A stretch of 64,000 nucleotides of DNA from Sphingobacteriales bacterium 50-39 (lineage in GTDB: Bacteria > Bacteroidota > Bacteroidia > Chitinophagales > Chitinophagaceae): positions 434,001 through 498,000 of the forward strand of contig MKTZ01000001.1 in the NCBI GenBank assembly GCA_001898505.1, read 5' to 3'. This document shows positions 35,681-45,126 of the stretch, piece by piece; the stretch's first letter is position 1, and each line of letters opens with the position of its first letter. The notes beneath the pieces were generated by a model. The model saw only the letters and a program-made list of their open reading frames with translations, was not told the DNA's origin and did not search any database. The translations under genes and the position numbers were made by a program.

Positions 35681-38491
35681 ATGAAACGAAAAGCTAAGGG
35701 TAGGAAGCTGGTTACTATGGTTTGCGCCATTGTTCTTTTCAAGCTGGTTGCGGCACAGGAGAAGGACAAGGACAAAATGGTGGGTATGTATATTCATCAG
35801 GCTTGGGCTTATAATCATCCCTATGCGGCCAGAACCTGGACACTTCAAGACTGGCGCAGCTATCTGGGTGGGATTTGCCAAATTGGCTATAATAGCATAC
35901 TAATTTGGCCGATGCTGGAAACCATGCCAAACCCGCTGACGCCGAGCGATCAGGCTGAGCTGGGCAAAACAAAGTCCATTATCGAGGTGGCACAGAAGGA
36001 ATTCAAGATGAAAGTGTTTATCGTGTTATGCCCCAATATTGCGCCTAAAAGTGAAAAGGCCTCACGATACACGTTCAAAGATCGTCCGCTATATGGCATG
36101 GACGAATATGTGGATTCTGGCGATCCTGTAAAATTGGGTAAATTGATGGAATGGCGGGAGAAGCTTTTTAGGCCACTAAAACAAGCAGACGGCGTCTTCA
36201 TCATTGACAGCGATCCAGGAGGCTATCCCAACTCGACAAATGTGGAATTTGCATATTTGCTGACAGCCCATAAGCGAATGCTCAACCGCTTGAGGCCCGG
36301 AATCGAGATTTATTACTGGGCGTGGACGGGATGGGAATCCTACGGTAAGTTTCATGCAACTGGACATTTCACCATGGGTACCCAGGCGGAAATCCAGGAT
36401 GCGTTGGGCCTTATTCAACGGCAAGGTATTGAGCCCTGGGGTGTTGCCAGCAATTGGGCGTCATTTGGCCAAGGAATTGACTCGGTGATGAAAGATCGGC
36501 TGCTTGCATTTAACTATGGCGCCATAGAAGCAGAGCCGGCATTTCCGTTTACCGGTTATGGAGACGCAGCCTATAACGCTGGGAAACTGTCTGGAAGCAG
36601 GGGCGTCTTTGCGAACGCCTTGACCCATGCGATTCAATTGCCCAACACATTCGCATTCGCGAGGGGGGCCATGGGCTTGTCCGCTGAGACTGCGGACTAT
36701 GTGGCCTTTGCTAACCAATTAATCGAAGATGCCGGTGACGAAATAGAAGAAAGCTGGAAGGCATTGCAGACCACCGATGTTTCACGAATGGAAGCAGCGG
36801 TCGCGGAACTTTCCAAATTGCAAAAGTCAACACTTAAAACCGGTAGATTGGGGGGGCTATTGTTTAACGATCCGCGACGTTTTATTGCCGATCTGATTAG
36901 CGAACTCCATATGGCTGCCAGCTTGTATACTTTGACGCAGACTTTGAAAAGCGAGAATGGCAAGGCTACCCCCCGGAGCATCGGCGAGTTTGGCGCCTTC
37001 ATAAATGCCGCGGATGACTGGCATAAGAGGCATGGCTACAATAGTTTTTGGTATTGGCCACCCATGACTGAAGCTTTAAAGGCATTTCCGTCAAATTATC
37101 TCCATCCGTTCCTTACGGGCGAACCGTGGTGGGAATTGGGCAAAGGGGAAACTTTGACTGAGCGTGTTGCCGATGCCTACGTCCAAGTTCAAACATATAC
37201 TCCCCGGCTTATCTCTGCAATGAAGGCTACGCTCAAGGACCTTAATAGACAGAAGACTTTTAAGCAAAACTTTCAGACGTTAGCTGTTTATTTGCACCCT
37301 TCCTGGCATATGGAGACCAAGCGCGACTATGATTTCTGGAAGGCTTGCGGGTATAATACTATTTCTTTTCTGATAACGGGAGTAACGGTAAGCGATGCGA
37401 TCCTGGATCCGTATTATTCCCGCATGGTAAATGCTCAACAAGCGGGATTCAAGGTAGAAATAGTTGTTCTCTCCAATATAGGCGGCAATGGACATGGATT
37501 TGATCCCAGGGACACCGGCCAAATGCGAAAAAGACTTAACGACATCGAGTCTATAATCAAGCGACTTTCGATTACCGATGTAATCACGTTGGTTGCCGGG
37601 GATCCGGGTGGCAGCCCTGTTGCGCTGGGAGAGGCCGGGGTAGGTTACTTTCTTGAAATGGCGCTAAAAGTGCGTGACATGGCGAGGATGCATGCCGCAA
37701 ATGCGCAGTATAACGTGAATTTGTGGGCGTTGGCATATTGGGACAGTGAGGCTACATCTCCCTTTACGGTGGATTTTTGGGATAAGGAAACACTGTATAG
37801 CAGAATGATGATCGCCGACCCTGCGGTTAAGGATATGGGAATCGAATTTCCCATGCACAACTACTATCGATCCTTAGCATTGGATATGTATTCAAAAGCT
37901 AACAAGGCTCCCGACTTATTTCCAAATAATAATGACATCAGGTCCTTGGCCCCAAGTGGTAAAAACCAGCTTTTGGCCTGGCCCTATTTTTTGGTGGATG
38001 AGGTGGATGATGGATACACGGGATATCTGGCGAGCGGAATTCATCCAACCCAATCGGAAACCAGATACCTCAATAGCCTTATCGATAGCGCAAGAAAGCT
38101 TGGTCTCAATGGCGTTGTTGTCAATGTCGGCATCGATTCTTCCGATATTGAGACGGAAGTGCTGAATATATACGCTACGGGGAGATTTTGTCAGGATTCC
38201 TTATTAAGACCGGAAGAAGTCATAGATGAATTTGCATCCTTGATTGCAGATAAGGGTACGGCACCTGTTTTAGGAAAGATCCTTAGGTTTGTAGAGAATC
38301 ACAGCACCTGGGAAGCAAGTTTGCCGCAGGCGTATCGCCTTCATCCGTTTGTTGTTGATTATCCCAATGCCAATCAGGCTTTAAACGCCCTGGCAGGTGT
38401 ACGACCCATCACAAAGCAAAAGTTTCCGCTGCCAATTACGCCCGGCGAATTTTTGCGCCGTGTAAAAATTCGATTATTGGAAATTCATTAA
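35681..38491 (+). CDS. Exported fusion of module A and module B, unknown family
   Basis: 936 residues from ATG 35681 (a GTG at 35663 is possible). Signal peptide MVCAIVLFKLVAAQ. Residues about 30-515 are module A (GMYIHQAWAYNHPYAARTW, IIDSDPGGYPNS, GVASNWASFG), ending like its single-module paralogues (TPRLISAMKATL). Then after only about 15 residues module B begins (LAVYLHPSWHMETKRDYDFW, VAGDPGGSPVALG, GIEFPMHNYYRSLAL, DEVDDGYTGY, SARKLGLNG, ENHSTWEAS, FPLPITPGEFL) and ends the protein. Module B resembles the first 440 residues of the next gene product. The two modules look like distant relatives of each other. Possible two-step glycan enzyme. Confidence 0.75.
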   Translation: MKRKAKGRKLVTMVCAIVLFKLVAAQEKDKDKMVGMYIHQAWAYNHPYAARTWTLQDWRSYLGGICQIGYNSILIWPMLETMPNPLTPSDQAELGKTKSIIEVAQKEFKMKVFIVLCPNIAPKSEKASRYTFKDRPLYGMDEYVDSGDPVKLGKLMEWREKLFRPLKQADGVFIIDSDPGGYPNSTNVEFAYLLTAHKRMLNRLRPGIEIYYWAWTGWESYGKFHATGHFTMGTQAEIQDALGLIQRQGIEPWGVASNWASFGQGIDSVMKDRLLAFNYGAIEAEPAFPFTGYGDAAYNAGKLSGSRGVFANALTHAIQLPNTFAFARGAMGLSAETADYVAFANQLIEDAGDEIEESWKALQTTDVSRMEAAVAELSKLQKSTLKTGRLGGLLFNDPRRFIADLISELHMAASLYTLTQTLKSENGKATPRSIGEFGAFINAADDWHKRHGYNSFWYWPPMTEALKAFPSNYLHPFLTGEPWWELGKGETLTERVADAYVQVQTYTPRLISAMKATLKDLNRQKTFKQNFQTLAVYLHPSWHMETKRDYDFWKACGYNTISFLITGVTVSDAILDPYYSRMVNAQQAGFKVEIVVLSNIGGNGHGFDPRDTGQMRKRLNDIESIIKRLSITDVITLVAGDPGGSPVALGEAGVGYFLEMALKVRDMARMHAANAQYNVNLWALAYWDSEATSPFTVDFWDKETLYSRMMIADPAVKDMGIEFPMHNYYRSLALDMYSKANKAPDLFPNNNDIRSLAPSGKNQLLAWPYFLVDEVDDGYTGYLASGIHPTQSETRYLNSLIDSARKLGLNGVVVNVGIDSSDIETEVLNIYATGRFCQDSLLRPEEVIDEFASLIADKGTAPVLGKILRFVENHSTWEASLPQAYRLHPFVVDYPNANQALNALAGVRPITKQKFPLPITPGEFLRRVKIRLLEIH

Positions 38492-38509
38492 TGGCATGAA
38501 AGATAATTT

Positions 38510-40513
38510 ATGACGAACTATTTAAGAAAATTGGCCTTATCTGCTTTATGTATTGGTCTTTCCTGCGGACTATCCGCATATGCGCAAAACGGCGTCCAGA
38601 AAATACGTTCTATCGGGTTATATGCGTACGAACCTGCCGAGGCGAAGCACTATCGATTTTGGAGGGCGTGTGGTTATAACACATTGCAATTTATAGATGT
38701 CGCAGTGTCACTTCCCAGGGAGCAGCATCAGAAATTCTACGACCGGATTGCAAAAGGGATTGCAGATGCTCAAAGGGCAGGTTTCAAGGTTGGTATTATC
38801 ATCCAATCAAATATTGCGCCCTACCCGAGGGAGTGGTGGGAAACCTATAATCCTGCCATTAAAGATTCGATGGATGCGCGGCTCAATGATATCGCGGTAG
38901 GCGTGAAATTGTTGTCGAAGGCGGATTTCTTTACTTTTTTTGGGGGCGATCCTGGGGGATCACCAGTACCACTGGGCCAGAAAGGAATTGAAAGGTGGAT
39001 GGAGATGTCGCGGAAGGTACAGTCTATCGTAAAAAGAGAAGCGCCGCATGCGTTCTACAATGCCAACATTTGGGCTGTTTCGCACTGGGATGATAAGACA
39101 TTTAACCCATTTTATGTGCATTTCTGGGACAAGGAAGTCGATTACGGGAAAAAGATAGTTGCCACAGATAATTTTATTAATAAGGACTGTGGGATAGAGT
39201 TTCCGCTGCATAATTACTATCGTTCACTGGCACTTAAGGCATACTTCGACGTCAAGCGTGACCCCGAGCCGTATCCTGTCGCTGACGATGTAGGTAAATT
39301 GAAAGCGCGGGGTGTAAAGCGCATGTGGGGGTGGGCGCATTTTCTTATTGATGAGGTAGATGATGGTTATACCGGGTACAGTGGTACAAAGCGACATCCC
39401 GCGCAGGCTGAAACAAGATATATCCATCATCTGATCGAAAATGCAAGAAAGGTTGGGCTCAATGGAATGTTTAGTTTTACGAGCGGCCCGGGCTCCGAAA
39501 TTGAAGCGATGAATGTATATGCATTCGGAAAGTCTTGTACTGACGCTTCTTTAACTCCTGAACAGGGCATCGACGAATTTTCGGGTTTTATTGCGGATAA
39601 AACCTCTAAGCATTTGCTGTCCCAGGTGATTCGTTTTATAGAGAACAACAGTACCTGGGAAGCTAGTATTCCGGAAAAATTCCAAATAGAGAAACTGGGC
39701 TGCGATTTGGCAGGTATTGACGGGGCACTGCAAGCCCTGGCGGCTGTAAAGCCCAATCCCGATCCATCATTCCCGTTGCCGGAAACACCTGGCGAATATT
39801 TGGAAAAACTGAGGAGCAGGCTCAAGGATATCAAGGCCAAGGATACTGCTGGTAAGGTCGAATTGTGGAGAACACAGAATGAGAGGTTAAAGCAAGATTG
39901 GGCTTGTCTGAAATGTTTTCAGGAGGAAAATAGGCAAATAGGCCTGCCAAAACCTGGAGAAAGGCGGGTGGTATTCATGGGCAATTCCATTACAGCCAGG
40001 TGGGGGCAGGTCGACTCTATTTTCTTCGCCGGCAAACCGTATTTTAACCGAGGCGTCAGTGGACAAATTACGGCGCAAATGCTTATTCGGTTTAGGCAGG
40101 ATGTCATTGACCTGGGTCCTGCCGCTGTCGTTATACTAGGTGGCACAAATGACATTGCGGGTATAGGAGGCCTGGTGAGTGTGGAAACTGTCTTTGGAAA
40201 TATTGTTTCAATGGCCCAGCTGGCGAAGGCGAATGGAATTCGGGTAGTACTGTGCTCGGTTTTGCCGGTGTTCGACTATGCCTGTTGCCCTGGTATGGAA
40301 CCTGTAGCTAAAATCGCCGATTTGAACCAGCGGCTGAAGGCCTATGCAGACAAAAACGATGTAGTATACCTGGACTATTTTACCAGTATGGCGGCTGAAA
40401 ATAAAGGCATGAAAACATCGCTTACGTCCGATGGCGTTCACCCCAACAAAGAGGGGTACCATATTATGGAACCTCTTGTAGACGAGGCAATCAACAAAGC
40501 ACTGAAAAAGTAA
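38510..40513 (+). CDS. Exported fusion of module B and an SGNH/GDSL hydrolase
   Basis: 667 residues with a signal peptide (LALSALCIGLSCGLSAYAQ). Residues about 25-440 are module B (FWRACGYNTLQF, FGGDPGGSPVPLG, GIEFPLHNYYRSLAL, DEVDDGYTGY, ENNSTWEAS, FPLPETPGEYL). Residues about 470-667 are an SGNH esterase with all blocks: VVFMGNSITARWG (Ser nucleophile), RGVSGQ (Gly), VILGGTNDI (Asn) and SDGVHPNKEGY (Asp and His). SGNH enzymes in polysaccharide loci usually remove acetyl groups. The fusion suggests that module B acts on an acylated glycan. Four bases separate its stop from the convergent gene's stop. Confidence 0.8.
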   Translation: MTNYLRKLALSALCIGLSCGLSAYAQNGVQKIRSIGLYAYEPAEAKHYRFWRACGYNTLQFIDVAVSLPREQHQKFYDRIAKGIADAQRAGFKVGIIIQSNIAPYPREWWETYNPAIKDSMDARLNDIAVGVKLLSKADFFTFFGGDPGGSPVPLGQKGIERWMEMSRKVQSIVKREAPHAFYNANIWAVSHWDDKTFNPFYVHFWDKEVDYGKKIVATDNFINKDCGIEFPLHNYYRSLALKAYFDVKRDPEPYPVADDVGKLKARGVKRMWGWAHFLIDEVDDGYTGYSGTKRHPAQAETRYIHHLIENARKVGLNGMFSFTSGPGSEIEAMNVYAFGKSCTDASLTPEQGIDEFSGFIADKTSKHLLSQVIRFIENNSTWEASIPEKFQIEKLGCDLAGIDGALQALAAVKPNPDPSFPLPETPGEYLEKLRSRLKDIKAKDTAGKVELWRTQNERLKQDWACLKCFQEENRQIGLPKPGERRVVFMGNSITARWGQVDSIFFAGKPYFNRGVSGQITAQMLIRFRQDVIDLGPAAVVILGGTNDIAGIGGLVSVETVFGNIVSMAQLAKANGIRVVLCSVLPVFDYACCPGMEPVAKIADLNQRLKAYADKNDVVYLDYFTSMAAENKGMKTSLTSDGVHPNKEGYHIMEPLVDEAINKALKK

Positions 40514-40517
40514 CGAA

Positions 40518-43352
40518 TTACCGGATCGGGATCATCATCTCATCGACTAAATAAAGAATGGATTCATAGTTGGCTTTTACGGCCTCTGACATGGCTATTT
40601 CGCAGGTTTTTGTGGAGGAATAGTATCCGTCATATTGGACCTTTTGGACCTCGATAGCTTCTGCCTGGGTAGCGGATTGGGTGAGCTCCGGGAATAGAAA
40701 GCCACGGTCTCCCGCCATGCCGCAGCATCCTGCAGATTTGGGTACGGTCACCTCCTTTGCAAAATATTTGGCCACCCAAAGGAATTTATCTTCCGTCTTC
40801 ATTTTTTGCAGTGAACAAACCGGGTGCAAAACAATATGTTTATCATTGGGTTTTGCGCCGACAAAAGGCATGACCATGTCACGTAAAAAGTCAACGGTAT
40901 CGAGGATGGTTAGTTGGTCGAACTTTCTTTTGTTTTCATTATTGAGAATGGGCCGTAACATTTTCAGTGTGTAGGCGCAGGAACTCACATCGATGACGAC
41001 TGGTAGCTTTCCGAAATTGGTACTAAGCCACAATTGTTCTATGATCTTGTTGCCCGTAAAACTATAAGCTTGGGAGAATCCTTTGGAGGAAAAGATCTGG
41101 CCGCAACAACTTCCTAGAACATTGTCTAAAACCAGGAGCTCAATGCATGCCTTGGTACAAATGCTCGCGAAGGTTTCCATTAGATTTTGTCCCTGACCCG
41201 GATAGGAGCCCATGGTTCTTGATATACATGCGGGGAAATAGACAATGGTGGGACGGTGTTTCAATGGACGGGAGCGCTTTTTTCGCAGAACGCCAAGGTC
41301 GGTTGCACGCAGTAGCTGATCTGACCACAATGGCACGGATGGGATCGCCTTTTTGAGACACCTGGTGACCCGAGCCATCGCATGGCTGCCGAAGAGTTTA
41401 TTTATCACGGCGCCAAAATTCAGGCCGCCCCTGATCAGCCATTCTACCGTTTTGAAATGCTTTGCTGTAAGCATGGCTATTTTGTTTGCTCTTTTAGAGT
41501 GATTTTCGCGCCGTAGCCTTTTGATCAGGTCTCCGGTATTGATATCGACCGGGCAGGCAGTAGCACACAAACCGTCAACCGCGCAGGTGTCTAGTCCGTC
41601 AAACTGATATTGGTCTTTAAGCAGGCGGTATTGTTTCTTGTCACCTGAGTTCTCGAGATGCTTTAATACTCTTCGAATGACAATTCTTCTACGAGGTGTC
41701 GTGGTGATGTTTCGGCTGGGGCACTTGTGCTCGCAATATCCGCATTCAATACAGCGGTCGACTTCCTCCTCAACAGCGGGAAGATTTTTAAAATCCTTAA
41801 TATGGATGTTCGGGTCTTCATTTATGATGACACCCGGATTTAAAATTCCAGCGGGATCGATGGCGTTCTTTATTTGTTTGAATATTTGGTACGCTTCGCC
41901 GCCCCATTCCGTTTCGACAAATGGAGCCATGTTGCGACCGGTGCCATGCTCCGCCTTAAGCGTACCATCATATTTATTTACGACAACGTCAACTACATCT
42001 TTGATAAATAGGTCATACCGGGTGATATCTTCTTTCGTGTTAAAAGATTGTGTGATGACAAAATGGATATTTCCGTCTTTGGCATGTCCGAATATAATTG
42101 CGTTTGAATAATCGTACTTGGAAAATAGTTTCTGCAGGTCCAGAATAGCATCGCCTAATTTTTCGATGGGAAATGCAACATCCTCGAGAATTACCGTAGA
42201 GCCGCTGGCCCTAACCGCGCCCACGGCCGGGAAAAGCCCTTTTCTAACCTTCCAGAGAAAAGCCTGCTCTTTCGTGTCCGTTGTAAACATCGGGCGGTGC
42301 ATTAGTGAAAGTTCGGAAGAGGCAAGTAGAAATTGCTCGACCCTTTGATTCACCTGGTCGAGGGATTTTTCCTGGAATTCAATGAGGAGCGCGGCGGCAC
42401 CCGGCGGAAGAGATTTCACATCGGGTGAAATTCCCTCAAGGTTTTCAATGGCCCGCAGCGAGGACCGGTCCATGAGTTCGACCATCATCGCGCCAGCGTC
42501 ATTAAGTGGTTCAATAGCCTGACAGGCATCATAAATTGTCGGAAAGTATAAAAGAGCGGTTGCTTTATACGGAAGGTCCGGAATAGTTTTCATTACCGCC
42601 TCTGAAATAAATCCCAAGGTCCCTTCTGCACCGATAAGTAGATGCGCTAAAATATCCAATGGATGTACGAAATCAATAAAGGCATTGAGTGAATACCCGA
42701 TGGTAGTTTTTGTTTGATATTTCTTTCTGATCTTATGATAAAGGGTACGATCACGGGAGATTTGCTGCCTAATATCAGTGAGGGTTTGGAATAGTGCCGG
42801 GCATTGATTTTCAAACGTTTGGTAATCGAAGGGATTTTCTGTACTGAACAATTTACCATCTGGTAGAATGAACCGGATGTATTTCAGCGTATGATACGAG
42901 TTTAACTTAACGCCGCAACACATGCCGCTGGCGTTGTTTGACAATATACCGCCTATCATGGCGGCGCTGATGCTGGATGGATCAGGCCCGAGTTTTCTTT
43001 TATGTCTTCGTAGGTAGGAATTGACAGCGGCCCCTGTGATACCTGGTTGTACGCGTACCAGGCGGCCTTGATCTTCAATGGCGATCCTGTTCCAGCGCTG
43101 GCTCAAGTCTACTAAAATGCCGTCGGTGATAGATTGACCGGAAAGGCTAGTGCCGCCCGTTCGGAAAACGACCGGCATTTTGTGTTGGTGGCAGAATTGA
43201 AAAAGCGAAATGACCTCTTGTTCGCTTTCCAATTGAACTACGGCTTTTGGAAGCAGATAATAGAATCCTGCATCAGCAGCAAATGAGACCAAATCGATGT
43301 ATCTGTCCCTTATCCGACCGTCCGGCAAGAGTTTTCTAAGTTCGCTGAGCAT
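40518..43352 (-). CDS. FAD-linked 2-hydroxyacid (lactate/glycolate) dehydrogenase with Fe-S domains
   Basis: 944 residues, from the ATG at 43352. This start is 14 bp after the upstream gene; a start ten codons earlier would overlap it. Parts in order: FAD-binding domain of the GlcD/D-lactate dehydrogenase type (about 40-210, PVVFRTGGTSLSGQS, GPDPSSISAAMIGG), FAD-oxidase C-terminal domain (about 230-510, FGHAKDGNIHFV, EHGTGRNMAPF), and two 4Fe-4S motifs (CIECGYCEHKCPSR and CAVDGLCATACPV). Last come two CCG domains (GSCCGQIF and AGCCGMAGDRGF). It is thus GlcD and GlpC-like subunits in one chain. Oxidises a 2-hydroxyacid at the membrane and passes electrons to quinone. Last gene of the minus-strand operon. 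Confidence 0.9.
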   Translation of the reverse strand: MLSELRKLLPDGRIRDRYIDLVSFAADAGFYYLLPKAVVQLESEQEVISLFQFCHQHKMPVVFRTGGTSLSGQSITDGILVDLSQRWNRIAIEDQGRLVRVQPGITGAAVNSYLRRHKRKLGPDPSSISAAMIGGILSNNASGMCCGVKLNSYHTLKYIRFILPDGKLFSTENPFDYQTFENQCPALFQTLTDIRQQISRDRTLYHKIRKKYQTKTTIGYSLNAFIDFVHPLDILAHLLIGAEGTLGFISEAVMKTIPDLPYKATALLYFPTIYDACQAIEPLNDAGAMMVELMDRSSLRAIENLEGISPDVKSLPPGAAALLIEFQEKSLDQVNQRVEQFLLASSELSLMHRPMFTTDTKEQAFLWKVRKGLFPAVGAVRASGSTVILEDVAFPIEKLGDAILDLQKLFSKYDYSNAIIFGHAKDGNIHFVITQSFNTKEDITRYDLFIKDVVDVVVNKYDGTLKAEHGTGRNMAPFVETEWGGEAYQIFKQIKNAIDPAGILNPGVIINEDPNIHIKDFKNLPAVEEEVDRCIECGYCEHKCPSRNITTTPRRRIVIRRVLKHLENSGDKKQYRLLKDQYQFDGLDTCAVDGLCATACPVDINTGDLIKRLRRENHSKRANKIAMLTAKHFKTVEWLIRGGLNFGAVINKLFGSHAMARVTRCLKKAIPSVPLWSDQLLRATDLGVLRKKRSRPLKHRPTIVYFPACISRTMGSYPGQGQNLMETFASICTKACIELLVLDNVLGSCCGQIFSSKGFSQAYSFTGNKIIEQLWLSTNFGKLPVVIDVSSCAYTLKMLRPILNNENKRKFDQLTILDTVDFLRDMVMPFVGAKPNDKHIVLHPVCSLQKMKTEDKFLWVAKYFAKEVTVPKSAGCCGMAGDRGFLFPELTQSATQAEAIEVQKVQYDGYYSSTKTCEIAMSEAVKANYESILYLVDEMMIPIR

Positions 43353-43366
43353 ACTTGTAATCGTTT

Positions 43367-44215
43367 TTATGCCGGGGTACAAACCTGTTTTTGGTTACCC
43401 AAACCATCAATACTAAGTTCTATTATATCACCTTCCTTTAGAAATTGTTGAGGATTCATGCCGAGCCCTACGCCCGGTGGCGTACCCGTGTTGATCAGAT
43501 CGCCTGCTTCCAGCGTCATGAACTGAGATAGATAGTGCACCAAATAGAAGCAATTGAATATCATATTCCGTGTATTTCCTTTCTGCATCTTTTGGCCGTT
43601 GACCAGCAGTGACATCGGCAGGTTATGGACGTCTTCGATTTCGTCTTTTGTAACCAGGCAAGGCCCCAAGGGATTGAAATGATCACAGGACTTGCCTTTA
43701 GTCCATTGACCACCTCTCTTTAGCTGGAATTCCCTTTCGGACACGTCGTGCGAGATGCAGTAACCTGCAATACAGTTTTCGGCTTCTTCTACGGATTGGA
43801 GGTACCGGGTGTCTTTCGCAATTACGACGCCCAGCTCTATTTCCCAATCCGTCTGGGTACTTTTTCTTGGGATCAATACCGGATCGTAGGGTCCCACAAC
43901 GGTATTGGCAGCCTTTTGGAATAGGATGGGTTCTTCCGGTATGGGCATTCCGCTCTCTTTTGCGTGGTCCGAGTAGTTGAGGCCAATGCAAAGGACTTTA
44001 CCTGGCCTGGCTATACAGGAGGCCCAGCGGGTATCTGGAGCAATGTCGGGCAGGGTTGAATGGCTAGCGAGTAATTTTTGCACTTCGTTCAGCCCGCCGC
44101 TCTGAAAGAAAGCACGATCCCAATCAGTAAAGTGTTTGGAAAGGTCTTTTCGCATCCCATTTAATAGCACGCCTGGCTTTTCATTTCCTTGATCTCCGAA
44201 ACGTATTAGTTTCAT
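43367..44215 (-). CDS. Fumarylacetoacetate-hydrolase-family protein (diketo-acid hydrolase candidate)
   Basis: 282 residues, cytosolic, Mg-dependent. It starts MKLIRFGDQGNEKPGVL like many sugar-acid FAH proteins. KVLCIGLNYSDHAKESG, PILFQKAANTVVGPYDPV and DWEIELGVVIAKDTRYL carry the acidic metal ligands, with GYCISHDVSEREFQL, FNPLGPCLVT and DLINTGTPPGVGLG. Family members include 2,4-diketo-3-deoxy-L-fuconate/rhamnonate hydrolases, which release pyruvate plus lactate. With a lactonase upstream and a lactate/glycolate dehydrogenase downstream, that class is the most attractive reading here. Confidence 0.88.
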   Translation of the reverse strand: MKLIRFGDQGNEKPGVLLNGMRKDLSKHFTDWDRAFFQSGGLNEVQKLLASHSTLPDIAPDTRWASCIARPGKVLCIGLNYSDHAKESGMPIPEEPILFQKAANTVVGPYDPVLIPRKSTQTDWEIELGVVIAKDTRYLQSVEEAENCIAGYCISHDVSEREFQLKRGGQWTKGKSCDHFNPLGPCLVTKDEIEDVHNLPMSLLVNGQKMQKGNTRNMIFNCFYLVHYLSQFMTLEAGDLINTGTPPGVGLGMNPQQFLKEGDIIELSIDGLGNQKQVCTPA

Positions 44216-44223
44216 TATTCGTT

Positions 44224-45126
44224 TTACTTTTTTGGATAATTAAATACAGGTGACTTGATACCCTGGAAGCCACAATCTTTGACAACGAAAAGCGATCCCG
44301 CAAGAGGTTGCTCATCGTATTGTTTTTCATTCAAGCCAACACAGGCGGATGTAACGTACAGGTCCTGAAAACTACTACCTCCAAATGTGCAGGATGTGAC
44401 ACGGGCAACCGGCATTTGGAAACTAAATATCTTTTTTCCCGTCCGCGGATCCCATCGGGCTATTTGCCAGCCGTCCCAGTGAGCGATCCAAAGCTTTCCC
44501 TCGATGTCCATGGTCATGCCATCTGGTAAGCCTTCCTTTTTAGGTATGGTGAACGCTACTCTTTTATTGCTGATTTGGCCCGTTTCAAAATCATAATCGT
44601 AGGCTGCTACTTCAAAACTAGGGGTATCGATATAGTAAAAGGTGGTGTAGTCTGGACTCCAGGCCATGCCATTGGAGAGCGTGACCCCTTTAATTTGGGT
44701 GGAGCAGGTGAGGTCATGATCGATCATGTACACGCTGCCTGCTTTTTTAGTGTCATGTAGTGACATACTTCCAATCCAAAATCGACCTGCGGGGTCACAC
44801 TTTCCATCGTTATAGCGATTATGTGTCATATGAGCATCGGGATGCGTCAAAATCGTAACAGTACCACTGCTTCGTTCAACCATCGCGAGGCCCTGCTTAA
44901 GGGCAGCTACAAAATTTCCATTATTGCATATCGCTACGGCGCCCACCATATCTTTGACCTGAAGGGTTCGGAAAAGATTTCTGAATGGAGTAAATTCATG
45001 GATTTTGCCGGTCAGAATGTCTACCCAGCAAATGCTTCCAGTGATATCATCCCACACTGGTCCTTCGCCCAGTAAGCTGCAATGTGGAACTACAACACTA
45101 TAGGCTGTTTCCTGTGCCGTTATCAT
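44224..45126 (-). CDS. SMP-30/gluconolactonase-family lactonase (second copy)
   Basis: 300 residues from ATG 45126. That ATG overlaps the TGA of the PEP synthase gene (ATGA), so the two are translationally coupled; the longer frame from 45150 is less likely. Propeller lactonase with metal positions in LLGEGPVWDD (Glu), YNDGKCDPAGRFWIGSM, LSNGMAWSPD and LPDGMTMDIEGKLWIAHWDG (Asp). It differs clearly from the copy at 20818 and is closer to the regucalcin/arabinolactonase layout. Eight bases separate it from the FAH-family gene. Predicted to open an aldonolactone. Confidence 0.9.
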   Translation of the reverse strand: MITAQETAYSVVVPHCSLLGEGPVWDDITGSICWVDILTGKIHEFTPFRNLFRTLQVKDMVGAVAICNNGNFVAALKQGLAMVERSSGTVTILTHPDAHMTHNRYNDGKCDPAGRFWIGSMSLHDTKKAGSVYMIDHDLTCSTQIKGVTLSNGMAWSPDYTTFYYIDTPSFEVAAYDYDFETGQISNKRVAFTIPKKEGLPDGMTMDIEGKLWIAHWDGWQIARWDPRTGKKIFSFQMPVARVTSCTFGGSSFQDLYVTSACVGLNEKQYDEQPLAGSLFVVKDCGFQGIKSPVFNYPKK

